64,000 bases of DNA from Budorcas taxicolor (Eukaryota > Chordata > Mammalia > Artiodactyla > Bovidae), in contig NC_068913.1 of the NCBI RefSeq assembly GCF_023091745.1, positions 17,874,001 to 17,938,000 on the forward strand, given 5' to 3'. The translations under genes and the position numbers were made by a program. The notes below the pieces were generated by a model, which did no database searches, was not told where the DNA came from, and saw nothing but the letters and a program-made list of their open reading frames with translations. Shown piece after piece: positions 1 through 12,311 of the stretch (within the stretch, counting starts at the first letter, position 1; each line of letters begins with the position of its first letter).

Positions 1-149
1 CTAAATAAGAGATGCGTGTGATTATTAACTAAATAAATACAAGGGTCAAATAATTATTGATATAATTGCATCAATCTCTTTGGAGATTTAGGACTTCTCT
101 AATCCCTATAAAATAGCTATTAGTGAATTCATTCATTAAGAATAATCCC

Positions 150-305
150 TTGCATTATGTACATTACATATTATACATTACAGAGTATGTTCACCTCTTA
201 AGACTTTGTTTGATGTTCACAACAAATATGACCTGGGCAGGGCAAGTGTTATTATCCCCACTTAACAGATGAGCAAGTTGAAGCTTCAGATGGTCCAGAA
301 CTCTT
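150..305 (-). repeat. MIR SINE remnant
   Basis: The text ...GTTATTATCCCCACTTAACAG followed by ATGAGCAAGTTGAAGC follows the reverse complement of the MIR core and 3' half, as does the upstream TTCACAACAA stretch. It is degenerate with unclear ends. Nothing else is recognised in bases 1-594. Confidence 0.5.
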
Positions 306-594
306 TCCATAGACCACACCATCTCTCAAGTCCTGTTAGCAGTCTGTTTCTGATGAATAATAACTTCTTTGCTAAAGTAACAGCTGAGCCTTCAAGCACA
401 ACTGTCATTTAATCTACGTGTTGACCCAAGAGGTGCCCACTCTGCCCTGGAAACATAAGTAGTGTGCTGATATATCTTTATTATATTCATCAATATGTCT
501 TTATGAAATTCACCAATGTGTCTTTATGAAATTCAGGCAGGTTATCTTTTTCTAGCAATAAATATTGAAATATAGCAGCAATATTAACAAGAGC

Positions 595-1100
595 CAGGAC
601 ATGGAAACAACCTAAATGTCCATTTGCACATGAATGGATAATGAAGGTGTGATATACACATACACAGCAGAATACTTCTCAACCACAAAAAAGAATGAAA
701 TAACGCTATTTGCAGCAACATGGACAGACCTAAAAATTATTATACTAAGTGAAGTAAGTCAGAAAGAGAAAGACAAAAACCATATAAGATCACTTATATG
801 TGGAATTTAAATATGACAAAAATGAACTTACCTACAAAACAGAAACAGACTCACATAGAAAACAGACTTCTGGTTGCCATGGGGGAGAGGGATGGGAAGT
901 TTGAGACTAGCAGATAAAGCTATTATATACAGAATGGATAAAAACAAGGTCTGTATAGCACAGGGAATTGTATTCAGTATCCAGTAATAAACCCTAATGG
1001 AAAAGAATGTATATATGCATATAACTGAATCACTTTGCTATACAGCAGCAATTAACACAACACTGTAAATCAACTAAAATAAATTTTTAAAAATAGGAAA
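595..1100 (+). repeat. L1 LINE 3' end
   Basis: It carries the L1 ORF2 tail pattern (CCATTTGCACATGAATGG, AACATGGACAGACCT, TATGTGGAATTTAAATATG) and then a ruminant-type L1 3' UTR (TATAGCACAGGGAATTGTAT, AACACTGTAAATCAACTA). It ends in an A-rich tail at about 1085-1100. It is 5'-truncated and non-coding, inserted in + orientation. Confidence 0.85.
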
Positions 1101-2311
1101 GAAAAGACTAAAAGGAAAATTAAGGAAAGTGCATATTAAACATGTTTTCAGTTGATGGAAGGAATGTAAAAACATTCTAATTAATGACTTTGTTAATAGC
1201 TCTTCTCACTTTTCTGGATGCTGTTATCAATGCTAGTGAGTTTGGGACTTTGGCCGTAACGTTTCTCCCTTTCTCCAAAAGCCGTTTTCATTCAGACTCC
1301 AGTTAAGGTTACCTAAGCTACACTTTTGCCAGCTTGGTGGAAGGTCTGAGTGCCTCCAGACTAGTGCTCCCTAAGAATCTGTAAAATATTCTTTGCATGC
1401 CAGCTGTTGTGATCCTTTGATCCCTCAATTTGCATATGGTACATTACTCAGTGAGAGAGTTTTCTTTCTGTTTGACCAAATGCAGGTGCACAATCATTCC
1501 ATGAGAGTTCTCATAATCGGCCATGTAAATTACCTCTCAGATCCAAGGTCTAAAAACATTAGTTTCTCACCATGACAATGAAAACCCACAATATTTGTAC
1601 TCTATCTTTTTCAGTCTTCTTTCTGCACATAGCAACCTTGCCAATGGCATCAGTCATTGTGGGAAGGGTGTTTTAGCTGGTCCAAGTTTGTAGATTTTTT
1701 TTTCCAAAACAATAAATAAGTGGTGAAATATATTGGTTCACTTTGTTTTCTGAAAGAGCCCATCATTTTCTTTTCTTTTTTATTTACTTAAAAAAATCTT
1801 CCCAGTACTTAAGAATTCTTGGACTCTATCTTCTCAAATATTTTTTTTTTCTTCTGCAGTCATTTTCTATAAAAATGTACTCATCTCATACCAAGAATAC
1901 CAAACTGAAATACTCAGGTGGAAAAGGATATTTTTTCTTCTTTCTCAGTTACACTTATGTGCACAGATGCTAACTGGAGTATATTAAAAGTGCAGCAGCA
2001 GTATGAACATTTAGACATTATAGAAAACCTGGGCCTATTAAAATACGGAGTATCTTTAGCCTTAATTTTATAACCAGAAGTCAAAAGGATATATGAAAGA
2101 TCAAATAGAAATAATAGTTTATCCCATAACTTTTTATAAAATGTTAAAAATTATATCACATCTCTTATAAAGAAAAATGTATGATTTTTCACACAAACTG
2201 AAAATTTCATTAATAATTCAGATTTACTCATCAAATATAAGATGGCTTTAAATGTACTGATTCTCAATAAAAATAAAGTGAATTTTTATTGATATGAATT
2301 ATTATTTTACT
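1101..2311. other. No feature recognised
   Basis: AT-rich single-copy-looking DNA. Short open frames here (for example 1393-1575 and 1743-1973) show no family resemblance or coding signature. Confidence 0.6.
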
Positions 2312-2522
2312 AGGGGCTTCCCTGGTGGCTTAGATGGTAAAGAATCTGCCTGAAATGCAGGAACCCTGGGTGCGATGCCTGGGTTGGGAAGATCTCCTGG
2401 AGAAGGGAATGGCCATCCACTCCATATTCTTGCCTGGGAAATCCCAAGGATCAAGGAGCTTGGTGGGCTACAATTCATGGGGGGCCCAGGGGTCAGACTC
2501 GACTGAGCAACTAACAGTTTCA
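2312..2522 (+). repeat. Bov-tA SINE
   Basis: The element starts with the tRNA-derived head GGCTTCCCTGGTGGCTTAGA, keeps the B-box region, and continues into the BovB-derived body (CCATCCACTCCATATTCTTG) and tail (CGACTGAGCAACTAACAG). It is full length and moderately diverged. The open frames across it are by-products. Confidence 0.93.
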
Positions 2523-3637
2523 CTCTCAAAGTTCATAAAAGTATTAAATAAATGTATAAAAGAGGAACACAAACATTCTCTCTAAATGATTTCTTTCACT
2601 CTTAAGCATTGTTCAAAGCTTGGGCTGATACCAGGAAAGACAAGAAAAAATTCTTTCTGTGCTTTTTCTTTAACTTAGTTTCCAAGCCAAACTTTATAAT
2701 CACATTTAGGGTCACCAAACTCTGAATGTTTATATTTTATAGAAAGGAAAAGGAGTATTAGACTTGTCCTTTATGTGCCAAATAAGGCATAGTAGAACCT
2801 TAAGTTGATTGCAATAATAATTAGATCAGAAGGAAATGCCTCCTTTTGTATTATATGGTATTCTGTGGGTTAAACTCAGACTCAACTTCTCACACCCCAC
2901 CTCAACTAACTGAGCGGATTTCTTCTCTGGACATCACACAGGTAGCCTGTGTTGATAGAGGAGGGAGCCTGAGACACATAAATTCGGACACCAACTTCAG
3001 CTCAGAAAGACTCAAGAGAGTTCTAGTTCCAATAGGCTTTGCAAAAAAAAAAATAATAATGTGCCATAAACATGACCAGTTTGCCCAAATTCATCTTAAA
3101 TATGCCTTCTGGTCAGCTGTCTTTACTTTCCATAGATTATCAGGCCACTGGGAGAAAGAAAAGGATTTTTGCCAAGTATTTGCCCTTCCAGGAGGCTGCA
3201 TTCTGGGTATGAAAATGTGACACCCCAATAGCCTTTTTCCTGAGAGTCTGCTAGTCATCCGCCCTCCCTCACCCTTGCCCAGAGCTCAAGGCCCAGGCTC
3301 CTTTTACACTCGGGATTGTTTCTTATCCACTTTAGATTGTGCCAACTTGCTTTCTTCAGCACATTGTTGGTGCTAAACAAATGGCGTGATTTGTAGTAAT
3401 AACGGTGATGCTAATGAACCTTAAAACATCTAATTCCAGTGAACTATCTGTGATGTGAAGGCTGTAGAACACACAGTTGACTAACAGTGATAATGACTGA
3501 AAACGAGGTGATAGATTACTATGCAGACTGCTGATGACCTATGATTGTCTCAAAAGGATAGGGCATCAGCCCTATCCCATTTAAACAAATATACATGTAA
3601 TGTTATAGACACAGAGGGTTGTACCTGTGCAGTTTTG

Positions 3638-3668
<31 letters not shown>

Positions 3669-5159
3669 GTAACCTGCTCCATAAAACACAGGGACACCAA
3701 ACAACCTGGACAAACACTCTTGAGGTCGAGGACCATGAGAGGTAAGAATTAGGTCTGTGTTTGTCTTTTCTTAAATATTACATTGTTCCTGGAACTGTAA
3801 GCATAACTTTAGAGACTCCACCAACATAAACACAAAACTACCTAGCTATGAGCCTGTGTTTACACAGTCCGGATCAAAAGCATACACATTCATTCAAGTT
3901 CATTTGCTGTCAGAAATGTTCTGATTCCTCTTCTGAAAAATAGTGATAGTTCATAATTTGATGTCATTCACTCTCAAGGTTAATTTAAATTTATAAATTT
4001 TATAAATGGCCTTATATATATATAAATATATATATATTTACCACCTATATATATATATGTTTTTTTTTTCCATGTTGCCAGTACTTTTTTTCTTCTGAGT
4101 AGCATCATTCTTTTCTAAGGAACTGATTGTGTGGCAGATCTCGGATCATTGCAGGGAGCACAGATGAAAAGCCTGTTATTCCAAAGGATTAAATTACAAT
4201 TCTTAGTCAACCATTGCCAGGCTATTTTTTTTAAACCCAGAGAGGATTGGAAATAGGAAATGTTATGCCTTGAAAAGGGGTGGATACCACTGAGTGTCTG
4301 AGAAAGAATACCCATCCTGGTAGGTGTTATTGAATTCTCTTCAAGTAAAATCATGAAGCAAATAAAAGATGATTAAAAAAAAAAACCTATAAAATATCCA
4401 AATGACCAGGAATAACAACTGAGTTTGTAAGCAGTAACGACATCATGGGATGGATTTTTCTTGAATTGTAAAGACAGACAAGGAAAAGAATCTAACAGGT
4501 GCATATTCACATGAATATACAAAACTGATTCAGATTGCAACCTCATTTCAGCATCTTCAAGGCCTAAGAAATATGGGGGCAGGGGACCTAATATTTGCAA
4601 ATCAGCAATAGCTTGCATGTGAGCTCTCTTGGGAAGGATTATAAAATGTAGTGGGGAAACAAAATGAAAGAGTCTGTACACCAAAGTTACCTGGAGCAGG
4701 ATAAATAATCCTTCCCCAAAAGTCTGACCTGCTAAGACCAGGAAAACCAGTTCTTTTTTGAAATTCCAAACACCAGGGAAGTATCACATCAGGTGGGACA
4801 GAGTAGAATAAATAAATTTGGGAAAGCAAACACCATCGAGAAAAGATGTTTTGAAATTTAGTTCAATTGAACTGAAATTCAAGTTGGAAATATGCTAATA
4901 CATTTGGAGGAAGATAAAGATTTAGGTGTCCAAAGGCATGGAGAGCTTGAAGGAGAAAAGAAACTGACAATTTCGACCAGAGGGAGTCTACAGGATGCGC
5001 TGTGGTTTCTGCTACTTTATCACTGTACAGATCAGGAACAAACTCCACGTGAAGCGCTGCAATGAAAAATTTGAAAATACACACTGAGAGTTTCCCGTAT
5101 CTCAGGCACATGTCAAGTGTGATGGTAGGTGTTTGGGATAAAATCATGGATGAGAGACA
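2523..5159. other. No gene recognised; simple-sequence tracts only
   Basis: The stretch contains a run of 28 T at 3638-3665 and AT microsatellite sequence around 4010-4060. The T run could be the tail of a minus-strand retroelement, but I cannot recognise a body next to it. Several 60-125 codon frames occur and none resembles a known protein. Confidence 0.55.
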
Positions 5160-6010
5160 GGCTGCTCATTAAGAGTTCACCATATATCAGAGAAATGAGA
5201 GACATAAACAGATAATCCCAGTAAAAGAAAATGGAGCAAATGCTACAAGCGTGAGTAGTGTAAAGAAAGCTGAAGAGGGACAGTTTGCTTTGCCTGAAGA
5301 AATCAAGAAATGTTCTGTGTGCACTCAGTCGCTAGTCACGTCTGACTCTTTATGACCGCTTGCACTGTGGCCTACCAGGATCCTCTGCCATTGGAATTTT
5401 CCAGGCAAGAATACTGGAGTGGGTTGCCATTCCTACTCCAGGGGATCTTCCCGACCCAGGGATCAAACCCACATCTCCTGAAACTCCTGCATTTGCAGGC
5501 ACATTCTTTACCACTGAGCCACTTGGGAAGCCTCAAGAAATGCTTTGGAAAGGGGTAACGTTTGGATTGGAACTTGAAGGATGACCAAGAGTTCTCTGGA
5601 CACAAAGAAAACAGATGCAAAGAATAAGGTGCATCTAGTGTGATGCGTTCAGGGCCTGTGAGATTGGAGAATGGTGGGGTCAGACAGTGAAGGGCCTCCT
5701 GTACTATGCTGAGGGGTTTGGTCTCAACCAGATAAGAGAAAGACAGCATTACAAGCTTTGAACCAGGGGGATGACCAGATCTAATTGTGTCTCAGAACAG
5801 AAGCTCTGGCTGTGAGGGGTAGGGTAAAGCTCAAGTCTTAGGTCATTGCCGTAGAAGAGTGAGGAGATGAGAGGATGGATTTCATAGACACTTTGGAGAT
5901 GGTATGAATAGACTTTCATGAGGTATTAAATGTTAGGGATGAGGAAGAGGGAAAGTTGAAGGGGCCTCAGCTCCTAAAATGGTGATGCCATTGACTGAGA
6001 TAGAAAACAG
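5160..6010 (-). repeat. L2 LINE fragment, interrupted by a Bov-tA
   Basis: The reverse complement follows the 3' part of L2: GAACTTGAAGGATGACCAAG near 5570, GGGCCTCCTGTACTATG near 5690, then CTCTGGCTGTGAGG near 5802. The Bov-tA at 5313-5532 splits it cleanly with a target-site duplication, so the L2 is the older element. No coding capacity remains. Confidence 0.65.
5313..5532 (-). repeat. Bov-tA SINE with 10-base target-site duplication
   Basis: Reverse-strand Bov-tA: body CAAGAATACTGGAGTGGGTT and tRNA-derived head ending ACTTGGGAAGCC. The perfect direct repeat TCAAGAAATG flanks it at 5303-5312 and 5533-5542. It was inserted into an L2 copy. Confidence 0.95.
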
Positions 6011-6164
6011 TGGAAAAAGAATACAGCATTTATGCCTGTAGCAGGTGAGGCCAGCAAATCTGTTGTTAAAATCCTCCTTGTACAGTGGAGACGTCTCCAA
6101 TTCAGAGAGGGTCAGCCAGAAGGGTCCTCACACGCCCCACCCCTCTACGTCCTTGAGGAGACTC

Positions 6165-6358
6165 TCAGTCATGTCCAGCTCTTTGCGACCCCACGGACTA
6201 CAGCCCGTCAGGCTCCTCTGTCCATGGGATTCTCCAGGCAAGAATAGTGGAGTGGGTTGCCATGCCCTCCTCCAGGGGATCTTCCCAACTCAGGGATCAA
6301 ACCCAGGTCTCCTGTGTTGCAGGCGGATTCTTTACTGTCTGAGCAACCAGGGAAGCCC
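6165..6358 (-). repeat. Bov-tA SINE with 11-base target-site duplication
   Basis: Reverse-strand Bov-tA with body and tRNA head (ends GCAACCAGGGAAGCCC). The perfect direct repeat TGAGGAGACTC is at 6154-6164 and 6359-6369. The tail beyond the AGTC of the body is missing, so the element ends short at its 3' side. Confidence 0.95.
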
Positions 6359-6369
6359 TGAGGAGACTC

Positions 6370-7389
6370 AAGGGGTCAGCGAACATTCCATTGGAATTTT
6401 ACTTAATTTTTAACCTCCATAAAACAATATTTTGAAAAATAGGCACATTCAAGTGTCACATACAAAATGGTAACCCAATAGAGGCCAGCAACACGCTTCA
6501 TGGCCTCCTGAGGTTAAATCTCTTGGTGTAGCCCTCAGAACAAATGAAGCTCCTCTTGTTACAGAAATGGAATGACGACCTGAGATCACCAGGTAACTTG
6601 TTTAAGAACTCTATTTCCCACAGTTTAGCACTGTGATCAAGAAGAATCTTCATAATACACCAGAAGAAATCACAGAAATAAGTTTGTTGCTGAAGCTCAT
6701 GTAAGATGATAATTCTTACTAATCCCCTAATTTTAATTTTAGGTATTATCAAAACAGTCTTGTTTTTTCAGTGAATTCAAAAAAATGTGATAAATATGAA
6801 CTAACACATTTACTAAAAATATTCTTCCTATTTTATATATTTGTGTGATTCTTCGTAAGATTTCTTCTGACAAGAGGGTTCTACTTCTAAAATAGTCTTT
6901 TAAAAAACTGAAAGTAAAGTGCTTCTTTTCTATTTTTCTAAACTACTTCTTTTTCTAGTGACTTTTATTTCTGAGAGCATTAAGCAAGTCTTCAATGTGT
7001 TGGACTCATTTAAAATTCTAACCCCACCCTTTCTCTCTCCTCACACACATCCATATTTTTCTCCCTGTTCCCCACTTTGCTCTCTGAGCTTTGTATTTGT
7101 GTTAAAACAATAACAGAAACAATCTGATTTGGCAGGATAATAATCAACCAAAATGTGTCCCTTCTGTTTTTCATTTTGCTTGATTGCGACATCAAAATGC
7201 AAGAATGGGTGAATTATTTTGAAGTCTGGGCTTTGCAAACACCTGTTTACAGATGTGAATGTGTGAATTTTCCTACTAAACAATAGCAGTAGCTTACTCT
7301 GTCATTTTCACACTTTGATTGGAAAAAAAAAAAAAAAAGGTGGCCTGGACATATCTTGGCAAAATATATTCAAAGGTTATGGCAGCAGC
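6370..7389. other. No feature recognised
   Basis: AT-rich DNA with a 16-A run at 7323-7338. No domain, repeat family or signal that I can name. Confidence 0.55.
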
Positions 7390-7862
7390 TGATATTTTCA
7401 CGGAAGAATAAAAATGTACATTAGAACTTATAGCTACCAAAGGGCAAAGGTGGGGGGATAAATTAGTTTCAGATTAACAGATACACACTACTATATATAA
7501 AACAGATAAGCAACAAGGGCCCAGTGTATAGAACAAGGAACTAAATTCAATATCTTGTAATAAACTAGAGTGGAAAATTCTGAAAAAGAATGTGTGTGTA
7601 TCTGAAGCACTTTGCTGTATACCTGAACATTGAAAATCATGATACTGGATGCTTGGGGCTGGTGCACTGGGATGACCCAGAGGGATGGTACAGGGAGGGA
7701 GGAGGGAGGGGGGTTCAGGATGGGGAACACGTGTATACCTGAGGCGGATTCATGCTGATGTATGGCAAAACCAATACAATATTGTAAAGTAATTAACCTC
7801 TAATGAAAAGAAATAAATTTATATTAAAAAATAAATAAATAAATTTAAAAAAAGAAAATCAA
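7390..7862 (+). repeat. Ruminant-type L1 3' UTR
   Basis: The first part is L1 3' UTR (CAAGGGCCCAGTGTATAGAA, CACTTTGCTGTATACCTGA). It leads into the ruminant L1 end (ATGCTTGGGGCTGGTGCACT, GGATGACCCAGAGGGATGG, AATACAATATTGTAAAGTAA) and an A-rich AAATAAAT tail. It is 5'-truncated and non-coding. Confidence 0.85.
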
Positions 7863-8714
7863 ATATACTTCATAAAATTTTTTTAAATTAAAAAATGTAT
7901 GTTAGGACAATTTACACTTATTTTATTCCTCTATACAATCTTATATAAGCAATTATCAAATTCTCTGTCTTAAGTAACTTTTTAATGTGTTATGTGAATC
8001 CATCATCAGCTTCTTGATTGGGTCTCAAGCACACTAATCAGGTCCCTCACAAGTACATTGGATTCTTAGACATCATTCATCCATCACGAAGAGTAAGTAG
8101 GATCATAATGACTAATCACATTAGCATAATTTAAAAATGCAAAGCATGAGTAGCTTTTCCCCCCCAAGATTTGTAGTAAAAACATACACACAATAAGACT
8201 GCAATGATTCATTACACCATTGGTTGTTTATATTATAACATATTTATGTGCCCAGCAAAATGAAACCATAAAACCACCACTAACAAGCAGAGGAAAGGGA
8301 TTCTTTCTTCAACTGAATTACATGAATTCCGGATGAACACCCAAAAAAATTATTTCAAAGAAGGGTAACTCCTGTCTTCTGGTGTTCTCTAAGACATTAC
8401 AAAATCCAGTCTCACTAAACATCTTTTTAGTAACCTATATTTTGTACTTCCCACTAAGAACCACTTTCTTCCCATAAAGCCAAACAGTGAGTTCCAGGTG
8501 AAGTCACTGCCTATCACAGAAGCACTAAGGAAAATTTTCCTGAAGGGAAAATTCATTCTTAGGAAAAACAAACAAAACCCTTTACTACTGGGGGAAGATA
8601 TCCCACTTACAAATAGTATACCGACACCCAAATGGATATAAGTTCCCTGACTCCCTCTCAGGACTTTGAGTGTCTGCTTTAGGGCTGAATTGGCCTGCTA
8701 AATGTTTGCCAGGC
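7863..8714. other. No feature recognised
   Basis: Unassigned single-copy-looking sequence; no coding signature in the frames present. Confidence 0.55.
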
Positions 8715-9384
8715 ACTCAGCCAGTTGTCTTAGATGCAGCTATGAAAAATGACAGACGGTTCTTGCCTTCTACAAGCTTACCATCTAGTGAGGAAAGCAG
8801 AAAGGGAAACAGGCATTTAAATGATAGTATTGAGGGTTCTGATCTGGAGGGGATTAACAGGCAAAATGTCCTGAAGGGGAGGGTATAATGACAGTGTTGA
8901 TTCCTGGAAGTCAAGCGGGAGTTCAGAGGAAGGGACACCAGGGTGCAAAGTCTTCCAAGCAAAGGGTAGCCTGGAATATTTAAGGAACTGAGAATAGCTT
9001 GTGATCAAATGATCCTTGAATATCCTAAACCGCAGATTACAAGGGAGAAAGGGGCAAGAGACAAAGCTAGAAGAGATACAGGGGACCAGATTTGTCAGCT
9101 TCACAAATATACAAGGGCAAGGGGTCTACCAGAGCATAAGCCACACATGGCATCTGCCCTCAGGAGCCGATCCTTTAGTAGGGGGAATGGACTTTTAAAA
9201 ATCAACAGAATGTCAAATTGTGATCGACACAGTGAAGAAAACAAACGGGTGCAACCGTAAGAGAAAGAGCGGACGCCTCTGAGGAGGTGAGGTTTGAAGG
9301 CTGAAAAGGGGTCAGATCATGAAGGGCCTGGTGAACTTTATTAGGGAGTTGGGGTTTTATCTTGATGGTTATCCATGAGTTTGA

Positions 9385-9460
9385 GTAACCTCCAGGAGAC
9401 GGGGAAGCCTGGCGTGCTACAGTCCATGGAGTTGCAAAGGGTCGGATATGAGCTAGTAAC
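9385..9460 (+). repeat. Short BovB or Bov-tA 3' fragment
   Basis: GGGGAAGCCTGGCGTGCTAC then AGTCCATGGAGTTGCAAAG and a GGTCGGATATGAG end: the shared 3' body of BovB and its SINEs, without a head. It lies inside the L2 relic. Confidence 0.75.
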
Positions 9461-9759
9461 AGAGCAAAGGCAATCCATGTTTAAAGGTTTTAAGTAGAGG
9501 AGAGATGCAATCAACTTCTATTTTAGACAAATCATTCTGGCTGCTGTGCAGAGTCTTGAGGAGGCAGGAGGAGAAGGTAGGGAGCTCAGTTAGATGGCTT
9601 TTCCAATCAACTGTTTGAGAGATGATTTCCTGGTGCTAGAATATTTCAGTGACAGTGTATTAGGTAAGGGTAATATTAAAATCTTTAACAATCAGTTTTG
9701 CATGAGGATTAATTCATTAGGATGGATGGATGATAGCTTTAGCCTTGAGCAGTGTCTAC

Positions 9760-10122
9760 AGAATTGATGTTTTCACACTGCGGTGCTGGAGAAGACTCTT
9801 GAGAGTCCTTTGGTCAGCAAGGAAATCAAACCAGTAAATCCTAAAGAAATCAATCCTGAATATTCATCGGAAGGAATGATGCCAAAGCTCCAATACTTTG
9901 CCCACCTGATGGGAAGAGCTGACTCCTTGGAAAAGACCCTGATGCTGGGAAAGATTGAAGGCAGGAGGAGAAGGGGATGACAGCAGATGAGATGGTTGGA
10001 TGGCATCACCAACTCAATGGACATGAGTCTGAGAAAACCATGGGAGATAATGAAGAACAGGGAAGACTGGCATGCTGCAGTTCATGGAATCACAAAGAGT
10101 GGGACACAACTGAACGACTAAT
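9760..10122 (+). repeat. BovB (RTE) LINE 3' fragment
   Basis: It encodes the degenerate C-terminal part of the BovB reverse transcriptase protein (LEKTLMLGKIEGRRRRG in one frame) and ends with the shared 3' segment CATGCTGCAGTTCATGG to AACTGAACGACTAATC. It is 5'-truncated with several frameshifts, and sits inside an L2. Confidence 0.9.
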
Positions 10123-11065
10123 CAAACACAAGGGTCTGCAGATATCTCTCTGCCAGGCCAGGCTGGATAGACAGCTGGCACCCAGAGGTGAGGCCAACAC
10201 AATTGGAGCTTAAACTAGCAGCTCTCTGCAACCAGTATGGAAGAATTGATATTTCAATATCTCAGCAACAGATACAGCTGTACTTGCCTGGGAATTAGGT
10301 ATACAGAGCCAGGAAAGATTCAGGAGATGGTTAGGAAAGAGAAGGCTTACGTTTGGGTAATGCATGAAGTGAGCAAAAGGGAGGGGTTATTGACGAGGCT
10401 CTGGTTTCTGTTGGGCAACCAGGTAAATTCATTTATTTATTCAGTCATATTTATTCAGTACTTTATGTTTTAGACACCTGAGAGATCTGAAATGTCAAGT
10501 GGGCAACTAGATATGTGAGGCAGGAGAAGAGTAGGTGGGGGGAAGGTCTGGGCCGAAGGCATAAAGGTGGGAGTTTTCAGCAAGTCATTTAAAGCTAAAG
10601 AGTGGATGAGGCCCCCAAAGGAGAGAACAGAACCCAAGACGGAGCCCTGAGTAACTTCACCATGTAGAGACTGTCAAGAGAAGACTGATGGCAGAAAGAG
10701 TGGCTATTGGCGTACAAGGAAAACCCATCCTGTGAGGTTTCAGAAGCTAAGAGCGGGGAGTGTTTCCAGGAGCAAGGAGTGGCTGGCTATGTTGTAAGCT
10801 GTGGCGAGAGTAAGAGAGGACTGGAGTCTCTGAGGTATTTGGCAACACGGAGATTGCTGGTGACTCTGATAAGAGCAATTTCAGAGGGCGGTGAGCACAG
10901 AGGTCAGATTGTCTGGCACTGGGGGTAAATGAGAGGGAGGGATGTAGAGATGGTAAGTATAAGACAATTTCTTGCAGTGATATGGGATTTTGGTTTTTTT
11001 TTGGGAAGAGGCTTGAAGAAGTTTAATTGCTACTAGGAGAAGCAGTAAGGTATTTTGATAGATTC

Positions 11066-11275
11066 TAGGGGTCAGCAAACTAGAGCTCCTGCCCGTTTTT
11101 TGTAAATAAAATTGTATTGGAACCCAGCCACTGCCATCCACTTATGTATTATCTATAACTGTTTTTACACTACAAGAGCTTACTTAGCTTAGTAGTTGTA
11201 AAAGAGACCCTATGACACAAAGCCAAAAATATCTACTCTCTGACCCCATTAGAGAAAAATTTGTAAGCCCTTGGA
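11066..11275. repeat. Non-autonomous DNA transposon relic (hAT/Charlie-like)
   Basis: The left end AGGGGTCAGCAAACTAGAGC and right end TTTGTAAGCCCTTGG form imperfect terminal inverted repeats. The interior (TTTGTAAATAAAATTGTATT, GGAACCCAGCCACTGCC) matches a common mammalian MER-type element. I recognise the pattern but cannot name the subfamily with certainty. Confidence 0.65.
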
Positions 11276-11442
11276 TTAAAGTATTACATGCCCATTTAAT
11301 TTCCACAGAAATACATATAAATATGTACCATATATAAATACATGCATAATGACAAACTAATAATTTCCCAAGTCAAAAGTACTATGGAAACTCTCCCTCA
11401 TTCATTTACCAATTAAAAAAAAAAAAGACTTAGCTACTGCTC

Positions 11443-11627
11443 TTCTGCTCATGCTGCTGCTGCTGCTGCTGCTGCTAAGTCGCTTCAGTCGTGTCCGACT
11501 CTGTGCGACCCAATAGATGGCAGCCCACCAGGCTCCCCCATCCCTGAAATTCTCTAGGCAAGAATACTGGAGTGGGTTGCCATTTCCTTCTCCAATGCAT
11601 GAAAGTGAAAAGTCAAAGTGAAGTCTA
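11443..11627 (-). repeat. BOV-A2-type SINE, single unit, with CTG-repeat tail
   Basis: The left end is the (GCT)n tail typical of BOV-A2, followed by AAGTCGCTTCAGTCGTGTCC, the body CCACCAGGCTCCCCCATCC, and TTCTCCAATGCATGAAAGTG. Only one body unit plus the start of the linker remains. Confidence 0.92.
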
Positions 11628-12304
11628 TATGTCTATTGTTCATGATATAAACACAGTTTATTCACTATGGCAAAACTAGTAGCTGGTGCTAAGCCTGACA
11701 CGTGATAGGTGCCCAGTAAATTCTGATGCCCAATAAACACCTATGTGTTTCTACTGAAACACAGAAGAGAAGGTGTTGTACTAGGGTGCTGCACTAGGGA
11801 GCTGCCTGGAGCAAGAGGTCTTTTTAGATTTGGGTCAATAGCAGAGGATGGCCAGGGTAGATGAACTTACTGCAAACCATCCCCGTGAGGTTTGTGGAGG
11901 CTAGGATAGAGCACATTCTTATAGAATGAGTCCGGGGAGTGAGGGAAAAATGGCTTGTGGGCATCTGGCTAAAGCTGAAGAGGATCCTTGATGTGAAAAC
12001 AAGGTCACAGAGTGGCAGTTTGTAGTTTGGCAGCAGGAAAGGGCAGTCTGCACAGCTCTTTGTTTGTTGTGATGAAACAGAGAGCAGAGATGAGCTGGAT
12101 TTATGTACAGCTCAAGCCAACTTATTCCTTAGGAGCTTGTGTTGCTCTGTTCAAAAGTAGGTTAAAGCAACAAGTCAAAAAATGAAAATTTCCACAAATA
12201 TTTTGTTTAACTGAAAACAAGTGTGTATCAGGTGACCAATCTTTTGACATAAGGGCAAGGTCTTTGAGCGCAGAGCCTTACACCTGAATAAAGCACACCC
12301 GTCT
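11628..12304. other. No feature recognised
   Basis: Unassigned DNA. A short GGTGCCCAGTAAATTCTGA-like stretch near 11710 may be an eroded MIR or L2 end, too weak to call. Confidence 0.5.
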
Positions 12305-12311
12305 CATATTA

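Larger units (their letters stand above)
8715..11050 (-). repeat. Long L2 LINE relic (about 2.3 kb including insertions)
   Basis: The reverse complement follows L2 from its 3' UTR back into the reverse transcriptase region. TACAAGCTTACCATCTAGTG (8771) and GGGCCTGGTGAACTTTATTA (9324) are 3' region. CATTCTGGCTGCTGTGCAG (9533) and GATAAGAGCAATTTCAGAGG (10868) lie further back in the element. It is interrupted by a BovB fragment at 9760-10122 and a short BovB-like piece at 9385-9460. All frames are broken. Confidence 0.75.

Noticed and set aside
2846..3220. 124-codon frame as a small gene
   Set aside because: No recognisable family or domain, no promoter context, and an A-rich tract inside it. 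Length is within what AT-rich intergenic DNA produces by chance.
3900..3925. Glucocorticoid response element around TGTTCT at 3917
   Set aside because: Only one half-site is present; the opposite half does not match and the distance to GLCCI1 is about 48 kb.
11455..11475. CTG repeat as an independent disease-type microsatellite
   Set aside because: It is the normal tail of a BOV-A2 SINE.
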